From NCBI RefSeq assembly GCF_902728265.1, contig NZ_CACVBR010000006.1, forward strand, positions 1 to 64,000: DNA of 64,000 nt, read 5' to 3'. The position numbers and the translations under genes are program-made. The stretch comes from Chryseobacterium potabilaquae. GTDB lineage: Bacteria > Bacteroidota > Bacteroidia > Flavobacteriales > Weeksellaceae. The notes beneath the pieces are model-generated. The model ran no database searches. It saw nothing but the letters and a program-made list of their open reading frames with translations, and was not told the DNA's origin. Below, piece by piece: positions 44,414 through 54,145 of this stretch; position 1 is the first letter of the stretch; each line of letters starts with the position of its first letter.

Positions 44414-45370
44414 TTATCCTTTAAATTGCCCCATGGCAATAAATTTTTCCTGTCTTTGAGTTTCAAGCTCTTGACCTGTGAACTTAGAAAAAGCTTTAAT
44501 ATTCTGTAGAATCGAATTTTTCAAGTTTAAATAAGTCGTTTCAGGATCATAATGAGCTCCTCCAAGAGGCTCTTCAATAATGCCATCAATGAACTTTTCT
44601 CTTAGAGCATCTTTTGGGGTCAAGTTGAGAGCATTGGCAGCATCTTCTTTGTGATCCCAGTTTCTCCATAAGATGGATGAGCAACTCTCTGGGGCAATTA
44701 CAGTATACCAGGTATTTTCTAACATATATACTTTATTACCAACGCCAATCCCTAATGCACCTCCACTTGCTCCTTCTCCAATAATATAGGTGAAAATGGG
44801 AGTCTTAAGTTGAACCATTTCAAATATATTTCTTGCAATGGCTTCTCCTTGACCTCTTTCTTCGGCTTCTAATCCAGGATAAGCACCAGGAGTATCAACT
44901 AGAGTGACCACGGGGATTCCAAATTTTTCAGCAAGCTTCATAAGTCGTAAAGCTTTTCTGTACCCTTCAGGATTGGGCATCCCAAATCTTCTGTATTGCC
45001 TTTCTTTAGTTGTTCGTCCTTTTTGAGTTCCTATAATCATGACCTTTTGGCCATCAAGGGTAGCCAATCCGCCTATCATAGCAGGATCATCAGCAAAGTT
45101 TCTATCTCCGTGAAGCTCTAGAAAACTATTTTGATCCACCATCCCCTTGATATAGTCTAAAGTATAAGGACGATCAGGATGACGAGATAGTTGTACTCTT
45201 TGCCAAGGAGTAAGATTTTCATAGATTTCTTTTTTCTTTTCTATGATTTTATCCTCTATCTGGCTACATGCTAATTTTACATCAACACCACTTTCTTCTC
45301 CTACTAAAGAACAGGTTTGGTACTGATCCACTAATTCTTTGATAGGAAGTTCGAAACTTAAATATTCCAT
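44414..45370 (-). CDS. accA: Acetyl-CoA carboxylase carboxyltransferase subunit alpha
   Basis: 318 residues, standard length. With AccD it moves the carboxyl group from biotin to acetyl-CoA, the first step of fatty acid synthesis. Recognisable are [77 protein letters not shown] and [14 protein letters not shown] minus-strand TAAATTTG lies at 45394-45401. accB and accC are in the same window at 59.7-61.6 kb, unlinked; accD is not seen. Confidence 0.97.
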   Translation of the reverse strand: MEYLSFELPIKELVDQYQTCSLVGEESGVDVKLACSQIEDKIIEKKKEIYENLTPWQRVQLSRHPDRPYTLDYIKGMVDQNSFLELHGDRNFADDPAMIGGLATLDGQKVMIIGTQKGRTTKERQYRRFGMPNPEGYRKALRLMKLAEKFGIPVVTLVDTPGAYPGLEAEERGQGEAIARNIFEMVQLKTPIFTYIIGEGASGGALGIGVGNKVYMLENTWYTVIAPESCSSILWRNWDHKEDAANALNLTPKDALREKFIDGIIEEPLGGAHYDPETTYLNLKNSILQNIKAFSKFTGQELETQRQEKFIAMGQFKG

Positions 45371-45496
45371 TTCTTGAAGTAAATTAAATCTTTCAAATTT
45401 ATGAAAAATTATGAAACTGACATCTTTAAAAAATAATCTTTAAAATTTTTAGCTAAGATGATAATGTAATATATTTTATCAAAAGCATTTTAGAAT

Positions 45497-47233
45497 TTAC
45501 ATTAAAATCTCATTGAAATGCTGAATAGCTTTATTTATTCTGCTAATACTTTCCTCTTTTTCAAGGATTTCAAGAATGTCAGGAACATCAGGACCTTTTA
45601 ATTCTCCTACTAATGATAGACGCAGTGGCATCATTATTTTACCCATTCCTAGTCCTTTTTCTTCTGCAAAATCGTGAACAGATTGTTTTAGGCTTTCAGC
45701 ATTAAAATCTGTACCGTTTAATTTTAAGATCAAATTATTTAAAATTTCCGAAGTACTTTCATTCCATGCTTTTTTAGACGCCTTTTCATCATAGTATTTA
45801 GGTGCTTCAAAGAAGAATTTACCATTTTCATAGATTTCAATGGGAAAAGTAGTCCTCTCTTTCATTAAGTGAATGATTTTTAAAAGCTTGTCATCAGAAA
45901 TATTCAAGCTAAGATCAGAGTTTCTTAAAATAGTAAGAAGTTCATCATTGGATTTTTTCTGGATATATTGATGATTGAACCATTCTGATTTTTCTTTACT
46001 AAATCTTGCCCCCGCTTTATGTACTTTATATAAATCAAATTCTTTAGCCATTTCATCCAAAGAAAGGATTTCTCTATCATTAGCCGGAGACCATCCTAAT
46101 AATGAAACCATATTGATGAAGGCTTCAGGAAGATAACCGCTTTCTCGATATCCTTTAGATATATTTCCGGTTGCAGGGTCTGTAAAATTCAATGGGAAGA
46201 CAGGAAATCCAAATTTATCACCATCTCTTTTGCTTAATTTTCCTGAAAGGCCTTTCTTTAAAAATTGTTTTACAGAAGCTGTTAATGGATTGTCTTTTTC
46301 ATTTTCTGCCAACATAGATTTGAATCTTGGACTCTTAACTTCTGAAAAGAAAGATTTAATAAGTGCTGCTGATTCATCAAAAGAAAATTGATCATTTTTT
46401 GCTACAAATTCTTCTGTAAACGATTTTGTAATACTATCAATATTATCTTTATCAATTAATGTAGATACATCAGGTTTCAAAATCAATGAAAGATGTGCAA
46501 ATTGAGGCGCCTCCCAACCCATAGCTTCATATAGTAGGGTATGCAAACCTAAGGAAGGTAGCCATTCTTCTCCACGAATAACATGGGAAATTTCCATCTC
46601 ATGGTCGTCGATAATGTTGGCAAAATGATAAGTGGGCATTCCGTCATTTTTTACTAAAACCTTATCGTCTAATGTATTGGTATTTACAGATGACTTTCCA
46701 CGAATAATATCTTCAAGATTTAGAGTTCTATCAACGGGCATCTTAAATCTTACTACATAAGGCTTTTTTTCATTCAATAATTTTTGAACTTCTTCTTCAG
46801 ATAATGTAAGGCTGTTTTTAAGACGATTCCGTGTTTTGTTGTCATAAGAGAATACTTCATTTTTGGCTTCAAATTCACTGCGAATCGCATCCAATTCTTC
46901 TGGAGTATCAAAAGCAATGTAAGCGTAATCTGTTTTTAAGATTTGTTCTGTATATTTATCATAAATATCTCTTCTTTCAGATTGTCTGTATGGAGCGAAT
47001 TTTCCTCCCTTTTTAGGACTTTCATCGGCGATGATCCCGCACCATTCTAGGGCTTCTTCGATATATTCTTCTGCTCCTTCTACATATCTTGCAGTATCTG
47101 TATCTTCGATTCTTAATACAAATTCACCTCCCTGATTTTTAGCAAAAAGATAATCATATAATGCGGTTCTTACGCCTCCTAAATGCAAAGGTCCTGTTGG
47201 ACTTGGGGCAAAACGTACTCTCACTTTATCCAT
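45497..47233 (-). CDS. gltX: Glutamyl-tRNA synthetase with 76-residue insertion
   Basis: 578 residues from the ATG at 47233; a TTG two codons upstream is an unlikely start. The HIGH-like motif is in the PSPTGPLHLGG segment and the KMSKS-like motif is GKLSKRDG at 331-338. Between LSLILKP (ending at residue 254) and GKLSKRDG about 76 residues occur where most GltX proteins have about three, which accounts for the unusual length. The insertion is charged and helical, in frame and not repetitive. The enzyme attaches glutamate to tRNA-Glu. A TAAATTTG -7 box is at 47253-47260. Confidence 0.94.
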   Translation of the reverse strand: MDKVRVRFAPSPTGPLHLGGVRTALYDYLFAKNQGGEFVLRIEDTDTARYVEGAEEYIEEALEWCGIIADESPKKGGKFAPYRQSERRDIYDKYTEQILKTDYAYIAFDTPEELDAIRSEFEAKNEVFSYDNKTRNRLKNSLTLSEEEVQKLLNEKKPYVVRFKMPVDRTLNLEDIIRGKSSVNTNTLDDKVLVKNDGMPTYHFANIIDDHEMEISHVIRGEEWLPSLGLHTLLYEAMGWEAPQFAHLSLILKPDVSTLIDKDNIDSITKSFTEEFVAKNDQFSFDESAALIKSFFSEVKSPRFKSMLAENEKDNPLTASVKQFLKKGLSGKLSKRDGDKFGFPVFPLNFTDPATGNISKGYRESGYLPEAFINMVSLLGWSPANDREILSLDEMAKEFDLYKVHKAGARFSKEKSEWFNHQYIQKKSNDELLTILRNSDLSLNISDDKLLKIIHLMKERTTFPIEIYENGKFFFEAPKYYDEKASKKAWNESTSEILNNLILKLNGTDFNAESLKQSVHDFAEEKGLGMGKIMMPLRLSLVGELKGPDVPDILEILEKEESISRINKAIQHFNEILM

Positions 47234-47252
47234 TTTCAATTAAAATTTGGTG

Positions 47253-47260
47253 CAAATTTA
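47253..47260 (-). promoter_or_regulatory. -7 box of gltX
   Basis: TAAATTTG on the minus strand, 19 nt before the ATG at 47233; divergent from the cupin gene promoter. Confidence 0.55.
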
Positions 47261-47301
47261 CTTAAAATTATATTTTTTAAGGATGATTAATGTTTTCCTT
47301 A

Positions 47302-47332
47302 TTGGCTTTTTTGATCTTAATATTTACATTTG
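47302..47332 (+). promoter_or_regulatory. Bacteroidota-type promoter of the cupin/glycosyltransferase pair
   Basis: TTG at 47302-47304 and TACATTTG at 47325-47332 are separated by 20 nt, with the start codon 24 nt further. Confidence 0.7.
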
Positions 47333-47356
47333 TACAAATAAACTTATAAGTAAATT

Positions 47357-47701
47357 ATGTTAGAGATAGGAGAAAGACCTTGGGGAAAATATTATGTATT
47401 AGCAGATGAGCTTAATTACAAATTAAAAAGAATCGAAGTAAACCCGGGACAAAAATTGTCTTACCAATACCATCATAAAAGACAAGAACAATGGACAATC
47501 ATTGAAGGAAGTGCAACGGTAGTTTTGGATGATAAGGAAATTAATTTAAAGTATGGTGAAAGTATTTTTATTCCACTTGGAGCCAAACATAGAATGATGA
47601 ATCTTTCTGATAAACCAGTTGTTTTCATTGAAGTCCAGACAGGAACATATTTTGGAGAAGATGATATTGTGAGAATTGAGGATGATTATGATAGAAATTA
47701 A
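47357..47701 (+). CDS. Cupin of the mannose-6-phosphate isomerase type II family
   Basis: 114 residues forming a single cupin with PWGKYYVLADE, SYQYHHKRQEQWTIIEG and GESIFIPLGAKHRMMN. It matches the C-terminal domain of bifunctional GDP-mannose pyrophosphorylase/mannose-6-phosphate isomerases, but lacks the nucleotidyltransferase domain. It is probably a sugar-phosphate isomerase or epimerase supplying nucleotide sugar for the nearby glycosyltransferases. A Bacteroidota promoter precedes it, and the next gene starts 27 nt later on the same strand. Confidence 0.82.
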   Translation: MLEIGERPWGKYYVLADELNYKLKRIEVNPGQKLSYQYHHKRQEQWTIIEGSATVVLDDKEINLKYGESIFIPLGAKHRMMNLSDKPVVFIEVQTGTYFGEDDIVRIEDDYDRN

Positions 47702-47728
47702 ATAAAAAGTATATTTAAAAATGTATTA

Positions 47729-48694
47729 ATGAAAATTATTTTTCACGAAAATCAATTATGCTATAGAGGAACTTCTAATGCTCTTTTTGATTATGCTTAC
47801 TTTAATGAAGAAATTCTAAATAATGAATCTGTAATTCTATATGCCAAGAATAGTCCAAATAATATTATTGAAGCTATTGAAAGATTTGGAAAAAGATTTG
47901 AAGTCTTTGGCTATGATAGTATAAATGAAAGGGATCGTATTATTAATAAATTAAATGCAGATCTTTTTTATGCAATAAAATCTGGAGAAAAAGAAATTGA
48001 TGCCCCTACCGATTTAATTAAAACGGTTATTCATGCTGTTTTTAAATATAATGAACCGTATGGAGATGTGTATGCGTATGTATCAGAATGGCTGGCGAAA
48101 ACGATGAGTAACGGACAATTACCTTTTGTGCCTCATATTGTGGACCTACCCGAAATAGAAGGTGATCTTCGTGAAGAACTCAATATTCCTAAAGATGCAA
48201 TGGTATTTGCAAGATATGGGGGGAGCGAAACTTTTGATATAGATTTTGTGATGGATGCAGTGAAAAAAACAGCACGTAAGAATAAAAATATTTATTTCAT
48301 TTTTATGGGAACAGATGAATTTGTTAAGAGAACTTTTTTTAGGTCCTATAAAAATGTAATATTTTTGCCCCCCACCACAGATGTAGAAAGAAAAGTTAAG
48401 TTTATCAATACATCCGATGCGTTTTTGCATGCAAGACGACAAGGTGAAAGTTTTGGTATGGCAGTAGGTGAGTTTTCATTAAAGAATAGGCCAATCATTA
48501 CCTGGTCTGGCTCGGATGAGAAATCACACTTAGATATTTTAGGTGAAAAAGCAATATTATATGCGGATCAGAAAGATATAATCCATATTTTAAATAATTT
48601 CAAGCCAGATACCGGTAAAAATTGGGACTGTTATTCTAAACTATTCAACCCTTCAACAATAATGAAAAAATTTGAAGATGTTTTTATTAAATAA
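47729..48694 (+). CDS. GT-B-like glycosyltransferase
   Basis: 321 residues. The C-terminal half resembles a family-1/4 Rossmann domain (NIPKDAMVFARYGGSETFDI, RQGESFGMAVGEFSLKNRPI). An N-terminal domain with HENQLCYRGTSNALFDYAYF opens the protein. The donor and acceptor are unknown. It lies downstream of the cupin gene on the same strand, and its stop codon is one base from the stop of the opposite gene, so transcription probably ends at the bidirectional hairpin (48695-48737). Confidence 0.7.
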   Translation: MKIIFHENQLCYRGTSNALFDYAYFNEEILNNESVILYAKNSPNNIIEAIERFGKRFEVFGYDSINERDRIINKLNADLFYAIKSGEKEIDAPTDLIKTVIHAVFKYNEPYGDVYAYVSEWLAKTMSNGQLPFVPHIVDLPEIEGDLREELNIPKDAMVFARYGGSETFDIDFVMDAVKKTARKNKNIYFIFMGTDEFVKRTFFRSYKNVIFLPPTTDVERKVKFINTSDAFLHARRQGESFGMAVGEFSLKNRPIITWSGSDEKSHLDILGEKAILYADQKDIIHILNNFKPDTGKNWDCYSKLFNPSTIMKKFEDVFIK

Positions 48695-48737
48695 TTTAAA
48701 AAAGAGATTTGAGATAGAGCTTTAATCTCTTTTTAAA
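48695..48737. terminator. Bidirectional terminator overlapping a coding 3' end
   Basis: TTTAAAAAAGAGATT (48695-48709) can pair with AATCTCTTTTTAAA (48724-48737), one bulge, with a 14-nt loop. The hairpin lies inside the last codons of the minus-strand gene, so that gene's coding sequence doubles as a terminator for the plus-strand gene. Confidence 0.7.
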
Positions 48738-49580
48738 TGGAAGAGGTATCTGAATATCTTGCTGTGGATAATTTTTCTCAAAGTTTATAATGAATTCTTC
48801 TATATTTTTTGCCGGAATAAACTGTAATTCTTTCCAGTCTTTTGGATATATAGGATGGAAGTCTTTAAATTGGGTGTAATTTTCTGAACTTAAGCTTTCC
48901 CATGTTTTATAAAATTCTGAAGTGTCAAAATCATTATTATGTCCCCAATTATTAATTTTTTGAAGAATTTCATGTCCCTCTCTTGCCCAAGATTGATGGA
49001 TATTGTTAAAGTCTAATTTTAGAGAATAGCTATTGTGAGGATATCTTGCATGGCTGTAATGAGGTACATTTGTAATCAGAAAACAAGATTCAGTATAGGG
49101 CGAAATCACAAAAAATCCATCCTCAGTTTGCTTGAAAAGCGTAACAAAGTTTACGAAAAAATTGACAGGAGTTTTTTTTGTATTTTTTAGAAGATATTTT
49201 TGTTTTCTTAAAAATAATTCAAGTTTTTTAAAATTAATAGGATATTCATCACTATCAATTTGAATATGCCATCCTCCTTTTCCCATCTTCTCAGCGAGCA
49301 TATTTCTTTGTCTTGTTTCCAAGTCCATTGTACTTTTCCCTGGAATATAAAATGTATCTGCATAAAATGTGATCTTTTTTTGATGATCTAATTTGCGGAT
49401 ATCTGAAAATATTGTTTCAGGAATTTCGAAATCATTACCGGCCCATGTTTTTCCGTCTTTATCATAACAGATAAAGATTTCATCTGTAGAATCGTATGTC
49501 TGTTTTAAAGAGTTAAAAATGAATTTATAATCATAGGACAGGAGATATCCTGTTTTAATAATCTTTTCTTTATCCTTCAT
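48696..49580 (-). CDS. Unassigned glycosyltransferase-like protein with DSD motif
   Basis: 294 residues. A GT-A-like arrangement is seen: WHIQIDSDEYP near residue 106 has the DxD metal motif, and SSLKQTYDSTDEIFICYDKDG-like early strands precede it. The C-terminal half is family-specific and ends in a basic, amphipathic KKRLKLYLKSLF. I do not recognise a named family; it might belong to GT2-like or to a separate small family. It is the last gene of the minus-strand glycosyltransferase operon (2 nt from its neighbour) and ends in a bidirectional terminator. Confidence 0.55.
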   Translation of the reverse strand: MKDKEKIIKTGYLLSYDYKFIFNSLKQTYDSTDEIFICYDKDGKTWAGNDFEIPETIFSDIRKLDHQKKITFYADTFYIPGKSTMDLETRQRNMLAEKMGKGGWHIQIDSDEYPINFKKLELFLRKQKYLLKNTKKTPVNFFVNFVTLFKQTEDGFFVISPYTESCFLITNVPHYSHARYPHNSYSLKLDFNNIHQSWAREGHEILQKINNWGHNNDFDTSEFYKTWESLSSENYTQFKDFHPIYPKDWKELQFIPAKNIEEFIINFEKNYPQQDIQIPLPFKKRLKLYLKSLF

Positions 49581-49582
49581 AA

Positions 49583-50446
49583 TTATATTTTTGAATAATT
49601 GCCGTGTAAAATTCCTTTTATGTAAGCATTAGCCATCGAAAACTTTCCTTTTTTTATTGCTTTTCTAGCCAATTTCCATCGTTCTTTGGTTACATATTTT
49701 ATATTTCCATTATACAATCTACAAACCCAAATTCGGTTTCTGGTCATATAATATTCATAAAAACTCCCTTTATTGCTGGCCAGATTGTAAGCCTCACATT
49801 GGGTTTTGACTGCTATTTTCCAACCTGTATTTTTAAGAAGGCGAAGGCACCATTCAGATTCTTCATAATACATGAAAAAGTTCTCATTCATAAAACCGAT
49901 ATCATCTAGAATTTCTTTTCTGAACATCAATGCACTTCCGTCCACATATTTTATATCGTAATTATATACAGACATTTTTATGCTTTCTTTATTTTGTTCA
50001 CCATTAGCATGGCCTCCCATAAAACCTTTTTCAGGAAATAATAACCCGCCATCTGAAAAAATTTTATTACGATCGTTTCTATAACAAATTCGAGGACCTA
50101 TTATTCCAATATCTGAAAATTCTTTTAACCCATTATATAGCTGTTCTATAGTCGTTAATGATATTTCGATGTCAGGATTTAGTAATAAAAAATAATTTCT
50201 TCCATCTTCGATAGCTTTTTTAATGGCTAAATTATTACCATAAGCATAACCACCATTATGATCGCTTAGAATGTAATTAATTTGTTTTTGAGCCCCCAAT
50301 ATTTTAATGTTTTCCTTATCTGTGGAGTTATTATCTACTATATAAATAGATTGTTGAGAGACCCCTTCAGCCAATAAAGCATTAACTTCTCGACTGGTGT
50401 CGTCAAAAGAATTGTAATTCAGTATAATAATGGCTAGATCATTCAT
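49583..50446 (-). CDS. Family 2 glycosyltransferase
   Basis: 287 residues from the ATG at 50446, which overlaps the stop of the upstream gene as TAATG; a longer reading from 50467 exists. The start IIILNYNSFDD, then YIVDNNSTD, and FLLLNPDIEIS (the DxD-like site) are typical GT2 features; VDGSALMFRKEILDDIGFMNE (the acceptor-side motif) follows. This resembles rhamnosyltransferases of O-antigen synthesis. It is the seventh gene of an eight-gene operon. Confidence 0.85.
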   Translation of the reverse strand: MNDLAIIILNYNSFDDTSREVNALLAEGVSQQSIYIVDNNSTDKENIKILGAQKQINYILSDHNGGYAYGNNLAIKKAIEDGRNYFLLLNPDIEISLTTIEQLYNGLKEFSDIGIIGPRICYRNDRNKIFSDGGLLFPEKGFMGGHANGEQNKESIKMSVYNYDIKYVDGSALMFRKEILDDIGFMNENFFMYYEESEWCLRLLKNTGWKIAVKTQCEAYNLASNKGSFYEYYMTRNRIWVCRLYNGNIKYVTKERWKLARKAIKKGKFSMANAYIKGILHGNYSKI

Positions 50447-51585
50447 TAGGGAATAAGTTTTTTCCATTTTTCTATCGCTTTCTCTTCTGAAAAATTATTT
50501 TTAAAATATTCTTCCGCTTGATTTTTCATTTTCTGATAATATAAGGGATCTTGTAATAAAGACATTATTTTATCTTTAAAGATCTCAGGATTATCACTTA
50601 TCAAACATCCATTTAAGGTTTTCGAGGAAAAGCCATCAATAGCTCGCTCTGTACCTACGATGGGAAGTCCATAAGATAATGCTTCTATTACCTTTATTTT
50701 GATACCTGTCCCCTCTAACATGGGGCAAATCGAAATTTTTGACTGATGGTAATATTCCTCTAAACTTTCTGAAAACTCTACCAATTCTACACCTTCTCTT
50801 TTTTCAAGATGTTTACATATTCTTCCAATTACTATGATATTGAGGGTTGTTGGAAATAGCGGGTATACATTGTCAAAAAACCATTGCATTGATTTTATAT
50901 TGAAAATGTTTTCAGATCCAACAAAGATCAAATCATATTTTTTATCTGAATTATTTTTTTCAAAATATGAGGGGAATGAAGGAGGTATATTTTTTACCTT
51001 TTCACCTAAAAATCTTTTAAAAACAAGATGTTCATCTTCTGAAATGGTTATTACATGGTCAAACTTTGCAAGATTATTTATTTCTTCATTGAAACGTTTA
51101 CCAATATCTAACGATTTATCTTTATAGAACTCATTTAATGTAATCCAATCATGTGTATCTATTATTTTTAAAGTATTTTTCATAGATTCATGATCAATTA
51201 ATCCTGTCCAAAACTCATAATTAATGATAATAATATCATAATTTTTCTTATTAAAAATACTCTTAAATTCCTTTTTAGCAAAATCGGTTAAAGAGTTATT
51301 ATACGGATTAGGTTTTTTGTGAAGTTTTGAAATTTTATATTTCCAATAGTCTGATGAGGTTTTTATTTTCGGAGGTTTTTGTTTAATTAAAAACAGATTA
51401 TCAATAATATCTTCATCAACTTTTGTAGTGTCATTTAGGTGTTTGTAAATTTCATCCACTCCTACCAAATCTATATGATATCCTAGTTTTTTTAAAACAA
51501 TGAGGGTCATTTTTGCTCTTGTGATATTTCCTGCTCTGTTGGAAAATGGATTTTCAGGAAAAAAAAATAGAATTTTTCTTGTCAT
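50446..51585 (-). CDS. Family 4-like (GT-B) glycosyltransferase
   Basis: 379 residues with GT-B architecture. The second domain has the strand DLIFVGSE, SICPMLEGTGIKIKVIEALSYGLPIVGTE (the EX7E-type donor site) and EEYFKNNFSEEKAIEKWKKL at the end. Its start overlaps the stop of the upstream gene by TAATG, and it ends with TAATG as well, consistent with translational coupling. Sugar specificity is unknown. Confidence 0.85.
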   Translation of the reverse strand: MTRKILFFFPENPFSNRAGNITRAKMTLIVLKKLGYHIDLVGVDEIYKHLNDTTKVDEDIIDNLFLIKQKPPKIKTSSDYWKYKISKLHKKPNPYNNSLTDFAKKEFKSIFNKKNYDIIIINYEFWTGLIDHESMKNTLKIIDTHDWITLNEFYKDKSLDIGKRFNEEINNLAKFDHVITISEDEHLVFKRFLGEKVKNIPPSFPSYFEKNNSDKKYDLIFVGSENIFNIKSMQWFFDNVYPLFPTTLNIIVIGRICKHLEKREGVELVEFSESLEEYYHQSKISICPMLEGTGIKIKVIEALSYGLPIVGTERAIDGFSSKTLNGCLISDNPEIFKDKIMSLLQDPLYYQKMKNQAEEYFKNNFSEEKAIEKWKKLIP

Positions 51586-52829
51586 TACAAAGATTTAATA
51601 GCTGAATTAAATTTGTGAATTATAGTATCCCACGAATAGTTTTTTAATACATAATCTTTTGCTTTATTACCTTCTGAAACTAAATCGTCTTTTTTTTGAT
51701 TGATATAGAAAATAAGAGCTTGAGAAAATTCATCATTGTTTGAAAAGCTTTTACCTGTTTCACTTTTTTCAATATGAGAATATAAAACCTCACAATTTTT
51801 ATTTACAATTACTGGAATTTTCATTAACATCGCTTCTAATGTTATTAATGAGAGACTCTCGTAAAATGATGGCATTATAAGTGCAGAGGCATTTGCTAGC
51901 AAAGTATTTTTAAGATTATCATCTACGAATCCGGTTAGGATAATATCATCTCCTTGAGTTATTTTTTTATCAAGCGCATTCTTACCCACCAAAACTAATT
52001 TCATATCTTGATATTCAGGATATGTCTTTTTAAAATGATTAAAATATTCAATCATCATCACGCATCCTTTGTCTTCAACGATTCTTCCGATATAAATGAA
52101 ATATTTTTTTTGATGAAGATAGGTAGGTAATTCGCTTATTGTAATATCATAGTCATCAAAACCAATTCCTGCCATTTCGGACTTTATATTTTTTGACTGA
52201 GGATATACCTTTTCTACCAAGTTTTTTTCAATCTGAGTATTATACATAATAAACTTTGCAGAAGAAAATAATTGGGTATAGCCATCGAGATAAAATTGAG
52301 GCTCATCGTGTGCAGTTGGAATGAGAATACTTTTTTCGGCGACCTCTTTAATACCAATATTACTAGGATGATATAGATAGGTGAAGAAAATAAAAGCTTT
52401 ATATTTTTCTTTTTTCTCTTTTATAAAATGGATTAAATTATTAGAAAAAGGTCCCTGTACTTCTAACCATTGATTAAAATTAAAAGCATTTTTGTTCTGT
52501 TGTCGTTTATAATAAACATAAGGGAAATTTACAATATTTAATTTTCTGTTATTGTATTTATATAAATTATTAATAATTCTTTTAAAGAATTCAAATTTTT
52601 GGACGTCTTTCTTTAAAGTTTTAAATCTTCTTACTTTGATCCCATTGATCATTTCAATTCCTTCTGGATAGTAATTATTCCAAAATTCGTGTTCTATTGC
52701 ACACGTTGTAATAATTTCGACATCATATATATTAGACAACTTTTCAGCTAATAATCGTGCGTGAAGTTCTGCGCCTCCGTTTATTTCAAAGCCATATCTT
52801 TGAACAACTATAGCAATCTTGTCTTTCAT
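51585..52829 (-). CDS. Family 4 glycosyltransferase
   Basis: 414 residues of GT-B fold. The N-terminus has VVQRYGFEINGGAELHARLLAEKL and the donor-binding half has YIGRIVEDKGC, LVLVGKNA, GFVDD and PSFYESLSLITLEAMLMKIPVI. The EX7E motif at the donor site is visible (ESLSLITLE). It is part of the glycosyltransferase operon, with the next gene overlapping by TAATG; the acceptor is unknown. Confidence 0.88.
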   Translation of the reverse strand: MKDKIAIVVQRYGFEINGGAELHARLLAEKLSNIYDVEIITTCAIEHEFWNNYYPEGIEMINGIKVRRFKTLKKDVQKFEFFKRIINNLYKYNNRKLNIVNFPYVYYKRQQNKNAFNFNQWLEVQGPFSNNLIHFIKEKKEKYKAFIFFTYLYHPSNIGIKEVAEKSILIPTAHDEPQFYLDGYTQLFSSAKFIMYNTQIEKNLVEKVYPQSKNIKSEMAGIGFDDYDITISELPTYLHQKKYFIYIGRIVEDKGCVMMIEYFNHFKKTYPEYQDMKLVLVGKNALDKKITQGDDIILTGFVDDNLKNTLLANASALIMPSFYESLSLITLEAMLMKIPVIVNKNCEVLYSHIEKSETGKSFSNNDEFSQALIFYINQKKDDLVSEGNKAKDYVLKNYSWDTIIHKFNSAIKSL

Positions 52830-52897
52830 ATAAATAGTATGATTAATTCATTATTAGCTTTTATTATTAGAAAGATAAGGTATAAAAACGAACCTGA

Positions 52898-54142
52898 TTA
52901 AAGTTTCTTTTTACCCTTCATTTTCTTCAAGAAGATATTTACTTTTTTTCTTATTTTATTGTATAATGTTTTTTCAAGGTAGTTGACTCTTCCATTTAAT
53001 CTATCAATTTCTGCTAAATGGAAAACGTTATCTACACTATTAGCTGAGGTTTCTTTTTTATCAAAATTATGGATGAAAGATAATCTTATTTTAAACAAAT
53101 CTCCAATAGATTCAATCGAAAAATTTTCTCGGATTTGTTTTTCAGCATTGCTTTTTATTGTATTTAATCCGGTAAAATGATCTTTAATATATTGCAGTTT
53201 TTCAGCTGCATCATCAATATTCGGTCTTGCCAAGGTTAGCCCCTCTGCAATTAGCCCTTTAGTATTGGAGGTTTTGATAAAGTCATATTGAACAAGGAAA
53301 CTATTATTTACGTTCATAAAATCTAAATTGCCAGAATAACCGGTCCCCACAACGATTTTTCCATATGACATAGCTTCCGCCATTGTCAATCCAAAACCTT
53401 CAGAACCATGAAGGGAAATAAGAACATCCGATTTTTGAATCAATGAATGTAATTTTTCTTTAGAAAAATGTTCATTAATCATAATAATATTTGGAATGGC
53501 AGCATATTTTTCAAGTGCCTTTTGGGCATCTTTACTTCTTTCCAGATTGTGTGTCTTTACAATTAAAACACTTTCGGGATCGTTTTTAAAAACTTTAATA
53601 AAAGATTCAATGGTAGCCTCCGGATTTTTTCTGATGGTTGTACTTAGAGAATCAAAAATGGTAACGAATACTTTAGAATTTGGCTTAATATTGTATTCAT
53701 TACAATCAAATTCATCTGATGTTGTAAGTTTCTCAATAGGATGGGAGAATCTCATCACAGGAATTCCTGTATATTTTGTGAAAATATTGACACAAAAGTC
53801 ACTCGGAACCCATAATTCATCAAAAATATTTAAAAATTCAACTGTTTTATCCGATACTTCGGGAAATTCCCAAGCCCAATACACAATATTATAATGGCCC
53901 GCAAGTTTTATATCTTGATTTTTTGAGAAAAACTCATGAGTAACATTACTGTTAATATGAAAAATATTAATGGAAGACTCTTGTTTAGTTTCGCTTTTTA
54001 TTTTTTCAAGTGTATCACTGGAATAATTTATTCTGTTTACTTTTATACCCGCCTTTTCCATCGCCATTGCATTCAGACGCGTGGCTTCGGCGATTCCAAA
54101 ATTTCCGTCAAAAAAACCGTGATAATTTATACTTAATGACAT
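52898..54142 (-). CDS. Family 4 glycosyltransferase with C-terminal extension
   Basis: 414 residues of GT-B fold. NIVYWAWEFPEV and VPSDFCVNIFTKYTG in the first domain, then HGSEGFGLTMAEAMSYGKIVVGT (donor EX7E site) and TGLNTIKSNAEKQIRENFS in the second, resemble mannosyltransferases acting on O-antigen or capsule. The C-terminal about 50 residues form a coiled-coil-like basic tail (LNGRVNYLEKTLYNKIRKK). The 68-nt gap to its downstream neighbour is the widest in the operon. Confidence 0.86.
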   Translation of the reverse strand: MSLSINYHGFFDGNFGIAEATRLNAMAMEKAGIKVNRINYSSDTLEKIKSETKQESSINIFHINSNVTHEFFSKNQDIKLAGHYNIVYWAWEFPEVSDKTVEFLNIFDELWVPSDFCVNIFTKYTGIPVMRFSHPIEKLTTSDEFDCNEYNIKPNSKVFVTIFDSLSTTIRKNPEATIESFIKVFKNDPESVLIVKTHNLERSKDAQKALEKYAAIPNIIMINEHFSKEKLHSLIQKSDVLISLHGSEGFGLTMAEAMSYGKIVVGTGYSGNLDFMNVNNSFLVQYDFIKTSNTKGLIAEGLTLARPNIDDAAEKLQYIKDHFTGLNTIKSNAEKQIRENFSIESIGDLFKIRLSFIHNFDKKETSANSVDNVFHLAEIDRLNGRVNYLEKTLYNKIRKKVNIFLKKMKGKKKL

Positions 54143-54145
54143 GTA

